Shown here: one piece after another, positions 62,665 to 64,000 of the stretch
How positions within the stretch are numbered: position 1 is the first letter of the stretch
Layout: each line of letters begins with the position of its first letter
Assembly (NCBI RefSeq): GCF_947495275.1
Contig: NZ_CANLYL010000015.1
Location: 1-64,000 of the forward strand
From: an uncultured Roseobacter sp.
GTDB taxonomy: Bacteria > Pseudomonadota > Alphaproteobacteria > Rhodobacterales > Rhodobacteraceae
DNA length: 64,000 nucleotides
Reading direction: 5' to 3'
Notes under the pieces: generated by a model
Told to the model about the DNA's origin: nothing
Databases searched by the model: none
Seen by the model: the letters and a program-made list of their open reading frames with translations, nothing else
Made by a program: the position numbers and the translations under genes

Positions 62665-64000
62665 ATGAATATATTTTCAAGGCGTATTGCGCCAACGATA
62701 TTGGTTTGCCTGACGTTTTCTATCGCTGCCGCACCAACTGCGCATGCGCAAAGCGCGGGGTGCGAGGGTTTGTTGCTCTCGACCTCTGAAGACTTCACCA
62801 TGCAGCAATCTGAAGGTCCCGATGGCAACCCCATTGTTTCGGATGGTGACCTTCTGGCATTTAACGGCGGGACAACAACGATCTGCCGTCGAAACAGAGA
62901 GCTTCTGGAGCGGTTCGATATCCCGCGTGTGGATTTTGGGCTGGATGCGGTGGCCGCCGTCGATCGTAACCGGGAGGTGATCGCCTTTTCAACCGAACTG
63001 GACGATCCCAATGGTCAGTTTGGCGCAGGTGATCTGATTTTTACAACTGGATTGGTTATTCCCAATTCAGCCCTGACGCAGCGATTTGATTTGCGTCACG
63101 ACATTGGACTTGATGCAGTGAGCCTGTTGGGGCGTCCGGAGGGGTGGCGTGAATTCATCGCAAAGCTGGACGGCGTTCCGCGTCGTGAGATTGTGCAGCA
63201 ACCGGAGATAATTCTCGAACTGCTGAGTGCTTTTGAGATCGACATACTCTTCTCGACCGAGGGTACGGCGCCAACAGTGAAGAGCCCGCGCTTCATAGAT
63301 GGTGATTTGCTATCGGTATTGAGCGGCACGATCTTCCGGTCCAATCAGACGCTTCTTCCCTCGCTACCTGCGGGCATTCCGTCCAAGGGGGTTGATTTCG
63401 GACTGGATGCCTACACGTTTGGTGTCGATCCTCAGACCGGCGGACCAACCGAGTTGATGTCGACGGAAATCGATATGCGGGCCGATGGCATCTTGACGGA
63501 TGGTGATGCGCTGCAACCCGGGCCTACCTTGCGGTTCCGCAATGAAGTTCTGTTGAAATCCCTGCTTCCTGCGACGTTTGATCTGGGCCTCGATGCGCTA
63601 CATCAGACAGCCGGGGAAATCGCTTGTGGCGCCCCCTCAATCACACGAATCAGCAACATCGACATCACCAACATCAGCGGCGGCCTGGCGCAGACACCTG
63701 GCCTGAGCGATCGGCCTTTTGGCGGGTCTTTGCGCATTCAGGGTGCCATGCCCACGTGGTTGGAGTGCCCGATCCTGCCGCAGTATGAGTTTCGTGTTGA
63801 AATTGATGATGGTTCCGGCTTTCCAGCAATTGGCGACCCCAACACACTTGCGGTGCCAACAAACTGGCGACGCCAACTTGACGGCAACCCTTCTGTGATC
63901 ATTGATTGCGTGCCCTCCGTCACCAACCCTCGCCAGCTATATCAGCCTGACAGCAACGGGTGGTTCAATCTGGCGGACTACAGGCGTTTTGACGAATGTG
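62665..64000 (+). CDS. Secreted repeat protein, partial (runs off the window)
   Basis: An open frame from ATG 62665 (CGGAG site 8 bases upstream) to the window edge, 445 codons visible. A signal peptide ends at HAQSAG. Four degenerate repeats follow, each with a DGDLL-like entry and a closing GLDA: DGDLLAFNGG to FGLDAV (60-96), AGDLIFTTG to IGLDAV (121-152), DGDLLSVLSG to FGLDAY (212-250), DGDALQPG to LGLDAL (279-312). A Cys-containing beta region begins near residue 320. I recognise no family. It looks like a cell-surface or extracellular protein; the C terminus is unseen. Confidence 0.75.
   Translation, partial: MNIFSRRIAPTILVCLTFSIAAAPTAHAQSAGCEGLLLSTSEDFTMQQSEGPDGNPIVSDGDLLAFNGGTTTICRRNRELLERFDIPRVDFGLDAVAAVDRNREVIAFSTELDDPNGQFGAGDLIFTTGLVIPNSALTQRFDLRHDIGLDAVSLLGRPEGWREFIAKLDGVPRREIVQQPEIILELLSAFEIDILFSTEGTAPTVKSPRFIDGDLLSVLSGTIFRSNQTLLPSLPAGIPSKGVDFGLDAYTFGVDPQTGGPTELMSTEIDMRADGILTDGDALQPGPTLRFRNEVLLKSLLPATFDLGLDALHQTAGEIACGAPSITRISNIDITNISGGLAQTPGLSDRPFGGSLRIQGAMPTWLECPILPQYEFRVEIDDGSGFPAIGDPNTLAVPTNWRRQLDGNPSVIIDCVPSVTNPRQLYQPDSNGWFNLADYRRFDEC

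Overview
The window looks like a chromosomal stretch of a marine alphaproteobacterium of the Rhodobacterales (Roseobacter group). This is inferred from the flagellar cluster (sltF-like transglycosylase next to flhA, motE-like and short flagellar accessory genes around motA, fliL divergent from fliF), a VPLPA-CTERM sorting signal, and several sugar ABC operons of roseobacter type. No rRNA, tRNA, CRISPR array, intact insertion sequence or prophage was seen.

Layout. 1-4.2 kb: a zur-led zinc-acquisition operon on the minus strand (Zur, a His-rich ZrgA-type protein, LolD-like ATPase, FtsX-like permease, two DUF3299 proteins) with a candidate Zur box. 4.9-7.4 kb: an AGCS-type Na+/amino-acid symporter and a glutaminase, separated by a perfect hairpin. 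7.5-11.8 kb: a divergent HisA paralogue, a DoxX-like protein, a VPLPA-CTERM protein, a DUF7282-like protein, and an ECF sigma/anti-sigma pair. 12.1-15.4 kb: a two-gene unit of unknown function (a periplasmic Ig-repeat stalk protein with a membrane anchor, and a small partner). 15.8-18.6 kb: a HAD hydrolase, an 844-base stretch with no recognised gene, a PPOX flavoprotein and a decayed gamma-glutamyltransferase-like gene. 18.7-25.7 kb: a LacI-regulated sugar ABC operon with ThuA and a 2-hydroxyacid dehydrogenase, behind two identical operators spaced two helical turns apart.

26.1-38.6 kb is the most unusual region. A tight five-gene plus-strand operon encodes an unknown 316-aa protein, a trypsin-like protease joined to a degenerate formylglycine-enzyme-like domain, a 948-aa acidic protein, a 745-aa protein with what reads as five SPFH/band-7-like repeats, and a MotA/TolQ/ZorA-like channel with a long coiled-coil tail. 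A convergent gene encodes the matching MotB/OmpA/ZorB-like partner. A divergent gene encodes a polytopic 723-aa membrane protein. The set resembles an ion-driven ZorAB-type motor coupled to a protease and a membrane scaffold. It lacks the Zorya effector genes, and I do not recognise it as a described system.

38.8-52.0 kb: flagellar export, basal-body and motor genes in two divergent operons (flhB, fliR, flhA, sltF-like, a TPR-like protein, motA, motE-like, fliL on the minus strand; fliF, fliH, fliN, fliP on the plus strand) with a CtrA-like box between them. 52.1-62.3 kb: a PTS-independent MurNAc/GlcNAc scavenging locus (sugar ABC transporter, Gfo/Idh/MocA dehydrogenase, MurQ, BadF-type kinase, GntR regulator, SIS-domain deaminase, NagA) with paired direct-repeat operators at the divergent promoters. 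62.7-64.0 kb: the start of a secreted repeat protein that runs off the window.
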